From Thalassospira profundimaris (lineage in GTDB: Bacteria; Pseudomonadota; Alphaproteobacteria; Rhodospirillales; Thalassospiraceae): a stretch of 64,000 nucleotides of DNA. Each line of letters opens with the position of its first letter. Within the stretch, counting starts at the first letter, position 1. The stretch covers positions 310,001-374,000 of the forward strand of contig NZ_JPWF01000001.1 of NCBI RefSeq assembly GCF_003326675.1, given 5' to 3'. Of the stretch, positions 47,941 through 56,004 are shown one piece after another. The notes under the pieces were generated by a model. It ran no database searches and was not told where the DNA came from. It saw only the letters and a program-made list of their open reading frames with translations. The position numbers were made by a program, and so were the translations under genes.

Positions 47941-49158
47941 TTAACTCCCGAGCTTGTCAAAGCGGGCCGACAGGGCGGTCATCACGCCGCGCAATTCGGC
48001 CAACCCTTTCAGGCGTCCGATGGCCGGATAACCCGGTTGTCCCTTGCGGTTCAAATCGTCAAGGATGTCGTGCCCGTGATCGGGACGCATCGGAATGTTC
48101 CAGTCCGCACGACCGGCGGCCTTGCGCGATGCCTCCTCACGCAGGATCTGCTCGATCAGGGCAACCATGTCGGTATCGCCGTCCAGATGTTCGGCTTCAT
48201 GGAAGCTGCAAGGCAGGCCTTCGGTTTCGCGCTTGGTATTGCGCAGATGGATGAAATGCACGCGATCACCCCAACGCTTCATCATGCCCGGCAAATCATT
48301 GCCCGGATGAACGCCAAGCGATCCGGAACACAGGGTAATGCCGTTTTCCGCAATATCGACGGCCTTCATGATGAATGCGTAATCGTCTTCGGTGGACATG
48401 ATGCGCGGAAGACCCAGCAACGCAAAGGGCGGATCATCCGGGTGGCAGCACATGCGAATGCCGACTTCGCGCGCGACCGGCACCACTTCTTCAAGGAACG
48501 CAACAAGATTGGCGCGCAGCGTATCGGCATCGATATTGGCATAGGTCGCAAGAAGCTCGCGCAGATCATCAAGCGAAAGGCTTTCGACCGATCCGGGCAG
48601 GCCAAAGGCAACGGTCCGTTCCAGTTCCGCGCGACGATCATCGGTCATTGCTGCAAAACGGGTTTTGGCCTCGGCAATGATTTCGGGGCCATAGTCGTTT
48701 TCGGCACCGGCACGCGACAGAATGAACAAATCAAACGCGACAAAATCAAATAGGTCAAAGCGCATGCAGGTCGCGCCATTTGAGAAACGCCAGTTCAAAT
48801 GGGTGCGCGTCCAGTCAAGAACCGGCATGAAGTTGTAACAGACGATGCTGATCCCGGAGCTGGCAAGATTGCGCAGGCTTTCCTTATAGGCTGCGATATG
48901 GTCGCGCCACGGGCCAACCTGCCGTTTGATGGATTCGGAAACCGGAAGACTTTCAACAACATCCCAGGTCAGACCCGACACAGAGCCGTCTTTCATCGTC
49001 GCGATTTCGCGATGACGCTTGGCAATCTCGTCCGGCGCCCAGACTGCGCCGCTGGGAATGTGATGCAGGGCGGAAACCACGCCATGCGCCCCGGCCTGAC
49101 AAATATCGTCAATGCTGACCAGATCACGCGGTCCGAACCATCTCCAGGTTTGTTTCAT
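47941..49158 (-). CDS. uxuA: Mannonate dehydratase
   Basis: A 405-residue barrel enzyme that dehydrates D-mannonate to 2-keto-3-deoxygluconate using Mn or Fe. MKQTWRWFGPRDLVSIDDICQAGAHGVVSALHHIP is the typical UxuA start, and CCHPDDPPFALLGLPRIMST and CSGSLGVHPGNDL carry metal-binding His/Cys/Asp residues. The ATG at 49158 with GAGAG upstream is preferred over a 12-codon extension. It is the first gene of uxuA-uxuB-kdgK and is divergent from the GntR regulator. Confidence 0.95.
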   Translation of the reverse strand: MKQTWRWFGPRDLVSIDDICQAGAHGVVSALHHIPSGAVWAPDEIAKRHREIATMKDGSVSGLTWDVVESLPVSESIKRQVGPWRDHIAAYKESLRNLASSGISIVCYNFMPVLDWTRTHLNWRFSNGATCMRFDLFDFVAFDLFILSRAGAENDYGPEIIAEAKTRFAAMTDDRRAELERTVAFGLPGSVESLSLDDLRELLATYANIDADTLRANLVAFLEEVVPVAREVGIRMCCHPDDPPFALLGLPRIMSTEDDYAFIMKAVDIAENGITLCSGSLGVHPGNDLPGMMKRWGDRVHFIHLRNTKRETEGLPCSFHEAEHLDGDTDMVALIEQILREEASRKAAGRADWNIPMRPDHGHDILDDLNRKGQPGYPAIGRLKGLAELRGVMTALSARFDKLGS

Positions 49159-49282
49159 GTGTTTCTCTCTGTATTGGCATGGTGTTATCAACACCGACTA
49201 AGAATAGCGTGAACCGTATCACGTTACAAATTTGTTGACTAGTATGGTAGTATGCATTATCGATCAGGAAGGCAAGGAGAGA

Positions 49283-49996
49283 ATGATGGGTGATCCCGAA
49301 CAAAAGGACTGGGAGATTTCGAACGATCAGGCTGTTGGCCCGCAGATCCACCGCATTATTCGCGAACGGATCGTGTGCACAGACTTGCTTCCCGGCGTGC
49401 GCCTGTCCGAAGCCGAACTTGCCAAACATTTCAATGTCAGCCGCCAGCCGGTGCGCGAAGCCTTTATCAAGCTTGCCGATGAAGGCCTTTTGGAAGTTCG
49501 CCCCCAACGCGGCACCTATGTCCGGAAAATTTCGGTCGCCTCGGTTCTTGATGCCCGGTTCGTCCGCGAAGCCATCGAAGCCGATATTGCGCGTTTCGTT
49601 GCCAAAGAACCGGACGACGCGTTTCTGGACCGGCTTGAACAGTTAATCATCGATCAGCGCAAGGCCATGCAGGGCGACGCCCGCTCGTTCCTCGCCCTTG
49701 ATCATGATTTCCATCGGTGCCTCGCCGAAGCGGCGGGCAAGACCTATGCGTGGAAAGTCGTCGAGGACGTGCGCGCCCAGCTCGATCGGGTGCGCTACCT
49801 CAGTTACTTCCAGTTCTCGATGCACGACATCATCGAGCAGCACGTTCGAATTGTTTCTGCAATCAAATCACGTGATTGCGAAGCCGCCAGTGCAGCCATG
49901 CGTGAACATCTTCGCGAAATTCTGCATACGCTGCCTGATATTGCCCGCTCCAGAACGGAGCTTTTTGACGACGCCAGTTCTGCGTTGTCGCCCTAA
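49283..49996 (+). CDS. GntR family (FCD domain) regulator, probable uronate regulator
   Basis: A 237-residue regulator. The winged helix is about 20-85 (VRLSEAELAKHFNVSRQPVREAFIKL…VRPQRGTYVRKI), followed by an FCD domain with the ligand/metal positions DHDFHRCLAEAAG, EQHVRIVSAI and REHLREIL. Two ATG codons (49283 and 49286) lie behind AAGGAG; the second has slightly better spacing. It is divergent from uxuA and upstream of the TRAP genes, so it probably controls both by sensing a hexuronate or its product. Confidence 0.9.
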   Translation: MMGDPEQKDWEISNDQAVGPQIHRIIRERIVCTDLLPGVRLSEAELAKHFNVSRQPVREAFIKLADEGLLEVRPQRGTYVRKISVASVLDARFVREAIEADIARFVAKEPDDAFLDRLEQLIIDQRKAMQGDARSFLALDHDFHRCLAEAAGKTYAWKVVEDVRAQLDRVRYLSYFQFSMHDIIEQHVRIVSAIKSRDCEAASAAMREHLREILHTLPDIARSRTELFDDASSALSP

Positions 49997-50022
49997 GGCA
50001 TCAACCGAACAGGGAGGAAACG

Positions 50023-50997
50023 ATGCTTAAAAAAACGACCAAGAAGCTGATGATTGCCGGTATGGCTGCAATGATGATGGGAAGTTCCGCAATGGCTGCG
50101 GAAATGACCCTGAAGCTCGGCCATCTCGCCAATGAACAAAATGCCTGGCACAAAGCGGCTGTTAAGTTCGGGGAAGAACTTTCGACCCTGACCGATGGCC
50201 GTATTGACGTTCAGGTATTCCCGAACGAAACGCTTGGCAAGGAAATCGACCTGATCAACGGCATGCAGCTTGGATCAGTCGATATGACAATCACCGGCGA
50301 AAGCTTGCAGAACTGGGCACCGATGGCTGCCCTTCTTGCGGTTCCCTATGCCTATCCGACGCTTGATGACATGGACGCTGTTGCCAGCGGTGAAATCGGC
50401 GATCAGATCGAACAGCAGATTGTCGAAAAAGCACGTATTCGCCCGATCGCGTATTTTGCACGCGGCCCGCGTAACCTGACCTCGAACCGCGAAATCAAAA
50501 GCCCGGACGATCTGAACGGTCTCAAGCTTCGCGTGCCGAACGTTCCGCTTTTCGTTGATGTCTGGAAATCGCTGGGTGCCCAGCCGACCCCGATGGCGTT
50601 CTCCGAAGTCTTTACCTCGCTTCAGGCAGGCACCATTGACGCTCAGGAAAATCCGCTGGCTCTGATCGATTCTGCAAGCTTCAACGAAGTGCAGAAATTC
50701 GTGAACAAAACCGAACATGTGCGTTCATGGATCTATCTGACGATTTCGGAAATCACCTGGAACAAACTGTCGGATGCCGACAAGGACGCGGTCATGGAAG
50801 CTGCCAAACGCGCGCAGGCCTTTGAGCGTGACCTGTTTGTGGCTGATGAAGAACGTCTGACCCAGGAACTTCAGGCCAAAGGCATGACCTTTGTCGACGT
50901 TGATACCCAGGCCTTTGCCCAGAAGGCAAAAGACGCCGTTCTTGCAAATGTTTCCGACGAAATCCGCCCGATTGTCGAAAATCTTTTCGCAAACTGA
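50023..50997 (+). CDS. TRAP transporter solute-binding protein (DctP family), uronate-type
   Basis: A 324-residue periplasmic protein with signal peptide (about 1-25, AMA|AEM). LGHLANEQNAWHKAAVKFGEEL, the Arg of RGPRNLTSNREIKSPDDLNGLKLRVP that contacts the substrate carboxylate, and FSEVFTSLQAGTIDAQENPL are DctP signatures. Its place between the uxu-divergent regulator and dctQ/dctM suggests it binds a sugar acid such as glucuronate or galacturonate. A strong hairpin follows the gene. GGGAGG precedes the start. Confidence 0.93.
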   Translation: MLKKTTKKLMIAGMAAMMMGSSAMAAEMTLKLGHLANEQNAWHKAAVKFGEELSTLTDGRIDVQVFPNETLGKEIDLINGMQLGSVDMTITGESLQNWAPMAALLAVPYAYPTLDDMDAVASGEIGDQIEQQIVEKARIRPIAYFARGPRNLTSNREIKSPDDLNGLKLRVPNVPLFVDVWKSLGAQPTPMAFSEVFTSLQAGTIDAQENPLALIDSASFNEVQKFVNKTEHVRSWIYLTISEITWNKLSDADKDAVMEAAKRAQAFERDLFVADEERLTQELQAKGMTFVDVDTQAFAQKAKDAVLANVSDEIRPIVENLFAN

Positions 50998-51005
50998 TAG
51001 CTGCC

Positions 51006-51033
51006 GGTTCGGTCGCCCTGGTGCGACCGAACC
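51006..51033 (+). promoter_or_regulatory. Intercistronic hairpin after dctP (first TRAP operon)
   Basis: GGTTCGGTCGC at 51006-51016 pairs perfectly with GCGACCGAACC at 51023-51033 around a six-base loop, followed by TTCTTCCTTC. It starts about ten bases after the dctP stop and 25 bases before dctQ. Confidence 0.7.
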
Positions 51034-51057
51034 TTCTTCCTTCGACGGGGACGTAAC

Positions 51058-51567
51058 GTGCTTTACGCCAGACTATACGCATTCATCATTGCTCTTTGCC
51101 GGATCGGAACCGGGGCCGCCTTTGGTCTTTTGATTTGCACGGTCCTGATACAGGTCTTTTCCCGGACCTTCCTGCCGAGTTCACCGGTGTGGACCGAGGA
51201 ACTGACACGTCACACATTGCTGTTTCTGGCAGCGTTCGGCGTCGGCCTGTCGTTCCGTAACGGCGAACTGGTCAATGTCGATATTGTTTGCGAGATGCTG
51301 CCGCTTCGGGTTCAGCGCGCCCTGGCATTCATTTCGGCCGGGATCACCGCTGGATTCTGTCTGATATTGCTGTCCCCGGCATGGATGTTTGTTTCAATCG
51401 GGGTCCTTCAGACCTCGCCCGCATTAGGCGTTCGGATGGATTTCATTCACGCCACCGTTTTCATTCTGCTTGTTGTGCTCGGTCTTTTTGCAGTGTTGCG
51501 AATGGTACGGGTGATTGCCGGTGTCTCTGACGGCAAGGCCGAAGATACGACAAAGGACTTCCCATGA
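51058..51567 (+). CDS. TRAP transporter small permease (DctQ family)
   Basis: A 169-residue protein with four membrane helices (about 8-30, 45-63, 80-105, 125-150). It has the DctQ pattern LIQVFSRTFLPSSPVWTEELTRHTLLFLAAFGVGLSFRNGELVNVD. It supports the large permease. It begins at a GTG at 51058 behind CGACGGGGAC; the reading frame offers no better ATG. Its stop overlaps the start of the large permease gene. Confidence 0.9.
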   Translation: MLYARLYAFIIALCRIGTGAAFGLLICTVLIQVFSRTFLPSSPVWTEELTRHTLLFLAAFGVGLSFRNGELVNVDIVCEMLPLRVQRALAFISAGITAGFCLILLSPAWMFVSIGVLQTSPALGVRMDFIHATVFILLVVLGLFAVLRMVRVIAGVSDGKAEDTTKDFP

Positions 51568-52838
51568 GCCTCGCAATTCTTTTTGGCGTTTTTGCGCTTG
51601 GTCTGATCATCGGTCTTCCGGTTGCTGTCACGCTGGGTTTGTCCTCGCTGTGCTATCTTCTGCTTGAAGGCATCCCGCTTGTCGTGATCCCGCAAAAGCT
51701 GTTTGCCGGGATGGATGTGTTTGTCCTGCTGTGTATTCCGGGCTTTATTCTGGCCGGTAATCTGATGAATGGAGGCGGCATTACCCCGCGTATTGTCCGG
51801 TTTGCCAATGCCATGGTTGGCTGGATGCGCGGTGGACTTGGTCTGACCAACGTTACCGGATCGATGCTGTTTGGCGGCATTTCCGGTACAGCGGTTGCCG
51901 ATGCTGCATCAATTGGCGGGATGATGATCCCGGGCATGGTGCGCGCCGGATATACGCCTGCTTTTTCCGCGGCTGTGACGGCTGCATCCTCCACCGTGGG
52001 CCCGATCATTCCGCCAAGCATGCCGATGATCATCGTCGGGGCACTGTCCGGTATTTCCGTTGGCAAGATGTTCATCGCCGGTGCCATTCCGGGCATCCTG
52101 ATGGGTCTTGCGATGATGGTGACCTGCTACATCATTGCTGTTCGCCGCAACTTCCCGCATCAACCCTGGCAGGGATTTGGTGAACTGGCCCGCTCCTTTG
52201 CCGGTGCTTTCTGGGCGCTGGCAATGACGGCCCTGATTGTGGGCGGTCTGCTAAGCGGTTTTGTGACCCCGACCGAAACGGCTGTGATTGCCAGCCTCTA
52301 TGCGATGATTGTCGGCTGTTTCATTTATCGGGAACTGCCGCTGCGCAAGGTGCCGAAAATCATCATCGACAGTGCGGTGACGGCTGCTGCCATTCTTGCG
52401 CTGGTCGGTCTTGCCAACGTGTTTGGCTGGATTCTGGTTTCTGAACGCATTCCGCAAATGATTTCCGATGCGGTCCTGTCTGTGACCGACAACAAATATG
52501 CCGTGATCCTGCTGATCAATCTGGTGCTGCTGATTGTTGGCATGTTCATGGAAACGATTGCGGCATTGATCATTCTGTTCGTCCCGCTTCTGACACTTGC
52601 GACCAGCGTGGGGGTCGACCCGATCCACTTTGCGGTCTTTGCGGTTCTGAACCTGATGATTGGTCTGACAACGCCGCCGGTCGGTATCTGCATGTTCATC
52701 TGTGCCAATATTGCAAAGGCACCGGTGACAACCGTGATCCGGGCACTGTTGCCGTTCCTGCTGACCAATATCGGCATTCTGTTTCTTGTTTCTTACATTC
52801 CGGCGCTGTCAACCTGGCTGCCGTCCCTGATGGAGTAA
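51564..52838 (+). CDS. TRAP transporter large permease (DctM family)
   Basis: A 424-residue permease with about twelve helices. CIPGFILAGNLMNGGGITPRIVRFANAMVGWMRGGLG, MLFGGISGTAVADAASIGGMMIPGM, GPIIPPSMPMIIVGAL and LMIGLTTPPVGICMFI are DctM/SiaQM signatures. It is the sodium-coupled importer of the probable uronate system. It overlaps the small permease gene by ATGA and is followed after six bases by the dehydrogenase gene. Confidence 0.94.
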   Translation: MSLAILFGVFALGLIIGLPVAVTLGLSSLCYLLLEGIPLVVIPQKLFAGMDVFVLLCIPGFILAGNLMNGGGITPRIVRFANAMVGWMRGGLGLTNVTGSMLFGGISGTAVADAASIGGMMIPGMVRAGYTPAFSAAVTAASSTVGPIIPPSMPMIIVGALSGISVGKMFIAGAIPGILMGLAMMVTCYIIAVRRNFPHQPWQGFGELARSFAGAFWALAMTALIVGGLLSGFVTPTETAVIASLYAMIVGCFIYRELPLRKVPKIIIDSAVTAAAILALVGLANVFGWILVSERIPQMISDAVLSVTDNKYAVILLINLVLLIVGMFMETIAALIILFVPLLTLATSVGVDPIHFAVFAVLNLMIGLTTPPVGICMFICANIAKAPVTTVIRALLPFLLTNIGILFLVSYIPALSTWLPSLME

Positions 52839-52844
52839 CTCTTT

Positions 52845-53888
52845 ATGCAAACCCGTGTTTGCCGCCTTTACGGTCAAGATGACCTGCGGATTGACAGCGA
52901 AGTCACTTCGGATCCGGTCGGGGATGAAGTTCTGATCCGTGTCGGGGCTGGTGGTGTCTGTGGTTCGGACATGCATTACTATTTCGAAGGCGGGATTGGT
53001 CAGATCCGCGTGCGCGAACCGATCATTCTTGGCCACGAAGCCGCCGGGACGATTGTTGCTCTTGGCCCGGACGCCCGCGGATTGTCTGTCGGGCAAAAGG
53101 TCGCGATTAATCCAAGCCATCCGTGCGGCACTTGCAGCTATTGCCAAAAGAACCTGCAACAGCATTGCCTGAACATGAAGTTCTTCGGTTCGGCGATGCC
53201 GATGCCTCATATCCAGGGGGCTTTCCGTGATCTGGTCAATGTGCGGGCCGGGCAATGTTACAGTGTTGGCGATCAAACCGATATCGGGAACGCCGCCTGT
53301 GCCGAACCGCTTGCGGTCTGTTTGCATGCTGTGGCGCGGGCCGGTGATTTGACCGGCAAGAAAGTCCTGATCACCGGGGCGGGGCCGATTGGCAGTTTGT
53401 GTGCGGCGGCGGCCAAGGTTGCCGGTGCTGCTGAAATTGTCGTTACCGACTTGCAGGATTTCGCCCTTGATGTCGCCCGTCAGATGGGCGCGACCCGGAC
53501 GATCAATATCGCCAAGGCCGCCGACGAACTGACCCTCTATGAAAAGGACAAGGGACAGTTCGACGTGTGCCTTGAATGCTCTGCCGCACCGGCGGCCCTG
53601 CGCACTGCCATCAGCACCCTGCGCCCGCAAGGCATTCTGGTTCAGGTCGGTGTTGCCGGTGAAATGCCCGTACCGTTCAATCCGCTGGTCGCCAAGGAAA
53701 TCACCATCACCGGTACGTTCCGCTTCCATGCCGAATTTGGCCAGGCGGTCCGGATGATTGATAGCGGCGAAATCGACGTCACCCCGATCATCACCCAGAC
53801 CTTCCCGCTGGAAACAGCCAAGGAAGCCTTTGAAATCGCCCGTGATCGCAGCAAATCGGTCAAGGTTCAGCTGTCATTTGCCAGCTGA
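52845..53888 (+). CDS. Zinc-dependent alcohol dehydrogenase, L-idonate 5-dehydrogenase-like
   Basis: A 347-residue MDR-family enzyme. Catalytic zinc ligands are Cys39 (GVCGSDMHYY) and His64/Glu65 (LGHEAAG); a structural zinc site has Cys94, Cys97, Cys100 and Cys108. The NAD(P) motif is ITGAGPIGSLCAAAA. GVCGSDMHYYFEGGIGQIRVREPIILGHE closely follows L-idonate 5-dehydrogenase (IdnD), which oxidises L-idonate to 5-keto-gluconate. As the last gene of the TRAP operon it hints that this transporter handles aldonates as well as uronates. Sorbitol/xylitol dehydrogenase activity is the alternative. Confidence 0.87.
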   Translation: MQTRVCRLYGQDDLRIDSEVTSDPVGDEVLIRVGAGGVCGSDMHYYFEGGIGQIRVREPIILGHEAAGTIVALGPDARGLSVGQKVAINPSHPCGTCSYCQKNLQQHCLNMKFFGSAMPMPHIQGAFRDLVNVRAGQCYSVGDQTDIGNAACAEPLAVCLHAVARAGDLTGKKVLITGAGPIGSLCAAAAKVAGAAEIVVTDLQDFALDVARQMGATRTINIAKAADELTLYEKDKGQFDVCLECSAAPAALRTAISTLRPQGILVQVGVAGEMPVPFNPLVAKEITITGTFRFHAEFGQAVRMIDSGEIDVTPIITQTFPLETAKEAFEIARDRSKSVKVQLSFAS

Positions 53889-53940
53889 TCTGGTGCTGAC
53901 GGGTGTAACTCCCGTTCGTCCGGTTCGGAAAACATGAATG

Positions 53941-53973
53941 TAAGGAGGGCTCCTGTTTGGGGTTCTCCTTTTT
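53941..53973 (+). terminator. Intrinsic terminator of the first TRAP operon
   Basis: AAGGAGGGCTCC, five bases, then GGGGTTCTCCTT make an imperfect stem followed by TTTATTT, about 55 bases after the dehydrogenase stop. Confidence 0.65.
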
Positions 53974-54256
53974 ATTTGGCAGCACTCAGTCATCAGAATT
54001 GCAGTCAGACTCGGCTGTTGGCCTCTAAAAAAGACGGTTGCTAATGCAGTGCTGAATGAAAATTCCATGATCCGTACCTGACTGCGGATCAGGTTGCGCT
54101 GCGGGCTCGTATGACCAGATGCGCGACGCGCAAGTGTCAGCTATCACTTTGAATTAAATCATACAAACCGAACTGGTCCATCTGACGAGCGGGGGCTGTT
54201 TTGCCTGAAAATCGTGTGTTTGCTTGTCCGGTTAGATGTTAATAAAAATTACAACA

Positions 54257-54285
54257 TTGTTTACATCATACATAATATGTATTAC
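54257..54285 (+). promoter_or_regulatory. Candidate promoter with palindromic operator, second TRAP operon
   Basis: TTGTTT (54257-54262) and TATTAC (54280-54285) are 17 bases apart. Overlapping their spacer and -10 is the perfect inverted repeat ATACAT-AAT-ATGTAT (54268-54282). A palindrome in this position fits a repressor site, most simply for the GntR-family protein encoded at the end of the same operon. Confidence 0.5.
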
Positions 54286-54420
54286 CTATGGGCTAGAAAC
54301 AGAAGATGAGTCGCCACCGCCGGGCGTCCCCGCCTTGCGTCACCATGACTTCGACCCTGCTTTCTCTAACGAACCAATTAAGCAAGCCCCCCGGCGTCGT
54401 TCGGGGAAGGGAGGAATACA

Positions 54421-55422
54421 ATGATGATCTCGAAAAATGCCCGGCGTTTCGCCGGCGCGTGCCTGATGACCTGCGCCAGCTTCGCCCTGACCGGCACCGC
54501 CTTTGCCCAGACCACCATCAAGATGGCGATGTCTTCGGTTGCCGATCTGGAAAACGACAATGGCATGACCGCCTGGATCATGCAGAACTATGTCAACAGC
54601 CACTCGGATAATCTGAAATTCGAAGTCTATGGTTCAAGCGCCCTTGGCGGTGACCAGGACGTCTTGCAGGCCATGCAGCTTGGCGCGGGTGCCACCATGC
54701 ATGTTGGCGGTACCGCCGTTTATAACAGCATCGTGCCGGTTGGCGGTGTGCTTGATCTGCCGTTCCTGTGGCAGGATTTCGATCATGTCGGTCGTGCGCT
54801 GGATGGCGAACTTGGTGCCAAGCTCGAAGCGCGTTTCGAAGAATCCGGCTTCAAGGTACTTGGCTGGGGCTATAGCTGGGGCTATCGCAATGTGGTCACC
54901 AACGGCAAGGCGATTGAAAAGCCCGAAGATATCAAGGGCCTGAAGATCCGTACCATTCAGTCCCCGGTTTATGTGGCTGCCCTGAATGCCATGGGTGCCA
55001 ACGCCACCCCGATGGCATTTGGTGAAATCTACACCGCCCTTCAGACAGGTGTTCTTGACGGCTTTGAACATGCAGCGTCCATGGTCTATTCCAGCAAGCT
55101 TTATGAAGTCAGCGACCATGTCGCCCTGACCCGCCATCTGTTCGGCCCGACGGTTCTGACCTATTCCCTGACCCTGTGGAATCAGCTTTCCGAAGAAGAT
55201 CAGAAAGTCCTGACCGATGCCGCGAAATTCGCAATCGAGGTCAACCGTGCCATGGCCCCGGTCCGTGAACGCAAAGCCCTTCAGCAGCTTGAAGATGTCG
55301 GCATGACCATCACCAATGTCGATACAACACAATTCAAGAAAGATGCCGTTCCCCTTCAGGACGAACTGGCTGCCGATCTTGATGCGACCGATCTGCTGAA
55401 ACTGATCCGCGACGCGCAATAA
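54421..55422 (+). CDS. TRAP transporter solute-binding protein (DctP family), second system
   Basis: A 333-residue periplasmic protein with signal peptide (about 1-29, GTAFA|QT). SSALGGDQDVLQAMQLGAG, the substrate-carboxylate Arg in GYRNVVTNGKAIEKPEDIKGLKIRT, and MAFGEIYTALQTGVLDGFEHAASMVYSSKLYE are DctP features. The sequence is only distantly similar to the other DctP in this window, so the substrate probably differs. GGGAGG precedes the ATG at 54421. A hairpin follows the gene. Confidence 0.92.
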   Translation: MMISKNARRFAGACLMTCASFALTGTAFAQTTIKMAMSSVADLENDNGMTAWIMQNYVNSHSDNLKFEVYGSSALGGDQDVLQAMQLGAGATMHVGGTAVYNSIVPVGGVLDLPFLWQDFDHVGRALDGELGAKLEARFEESGFKVLGWGYSWGYRNVVTNGKAIEKPEDIKGLKIRTIQSPVYVAALNAMGANATPMAFGEIYTALQTGVLDGFEHAASMVYSSKLYEVSDHVALTRHLFGPTVLTYSLTLWNQLSEEDQKVLTDAAKFAIEVNRAMAPVRERKALQQLEDVGMTITNVDTTQFKKDAVPLQDELAADLDATDLLKLIRDAQ

Positions 55423-55428
55423 CTCTGT

Positions 55429-55460
55429 CGGGCCGGTCCCAGTCACCTGGGGTCGGCCCG
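55429..55460 (+). promoter_or_regulatory. Intercistronic hairpin after dctP (second TRAP operon)
   Basis: CGGGCCGGTCCCAG at 55429-55442 pairs with CTGGGGTCGGCCCG at 55447-55460 (two G-U pairs, four-base loop), followed by GTTTTG. It begins seven bases after the dctP stop. Confidence 0.68.
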
Positions 55461-55479
55461 GTTTTGCCTGTGGATTAAA

Positions 55480-56001
55480 ATGCGACTGATCGGAAAAGGC
55501 TCCATTAACATGACACGGTTTTGGGCGGTCATCGACCGTACAATCGAATTGACTATTTTTGTCATCTTCCTTGGCATCGTGATTGTCGGGACGATGCAGG
55601 TCTGCAACCGGTTCTTCCTGAACCTTTCGCTAAGCTGGAGCGAGGAACTTCAGCGATATGGCCAAATATGGATCGTCTTTCTCGGCGTTCCGGTGGCTTA
55701 TCGCCATTGCGCCCATATCGGCATGGAAACCCTGACCGACATGTTATCCCAACGCGGGCGCGGCATGTTCTTTGCCGTGGTCGATCTGTTGTGGATTGCA
55801 CTTGCCGTCGCCCTGATCACCGGCACGATTGAACTGTCGCACTTCCTGCAAATGCAAAAAAGTCCCGGAATGCGTCTTCCGATGCATCTGGTCTATGCCG
55901 CGATCCCCATCGGGTCTGGCTACATGATCATTATCGCCCTGCGCAGGCTCTATTGCTTTTTCCGGCATGGCGCGGCCCTCGATCCTCAAATTCGGAATTA
56001 A
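55480..56001 (+). CDS. TRAP transporter small permease (DctQ family), second system
   Basis: A 173-residue protein with four membrane helices and the DctQ pattern FFLNLSLSWSEELQRYGQIWIVFLGVPVAYRHCAHIGMETL. Starting at 55480 gives 173 residues; an ATG at 55510, behind AAAAGG, gives a start MTRFWAVIDRTIEL that fits the family well and may be the true one. It forms the permease with the large subunit encoded three bases downstream. Confidence 0.9.
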   Translation: MRLIGKGSINMTRFWAVIDRTIELTIFVIFLGIVIVGTMQVCNRFFLNLSLSWSEELQRYGQIWIVFLGVPVAYRHCAHIGMETLTDMLSQRGRGMFFAVVDLLWIALAVALITGTIELSHFLQMQKSPGMRLPMHLVYAAIPIGSGYMIIIALRRLYCFFRHGAALDPQIRN

Positions 56002-56004
56002 CCA

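Larger units (their letters stand above)
53889..54420. other. Intergenic region with terminator, promoter and palindrome
   Basis: A 532-base gap. It contains the terminator of the first TRAP operon, a seven-pair hairpin (TGATCCG…CGGATCA, 54068-54091), and an AT-rich stretch with the candidate promoter and operator of the second TRAP operon. No coding frame here is convincing. Confidence 0.5.

Noticed and set aside
54236-54424. 62-residue frame before the second dctP
   Set aside because: It overlaps the candidate promoter and operator and has no protein-like features.
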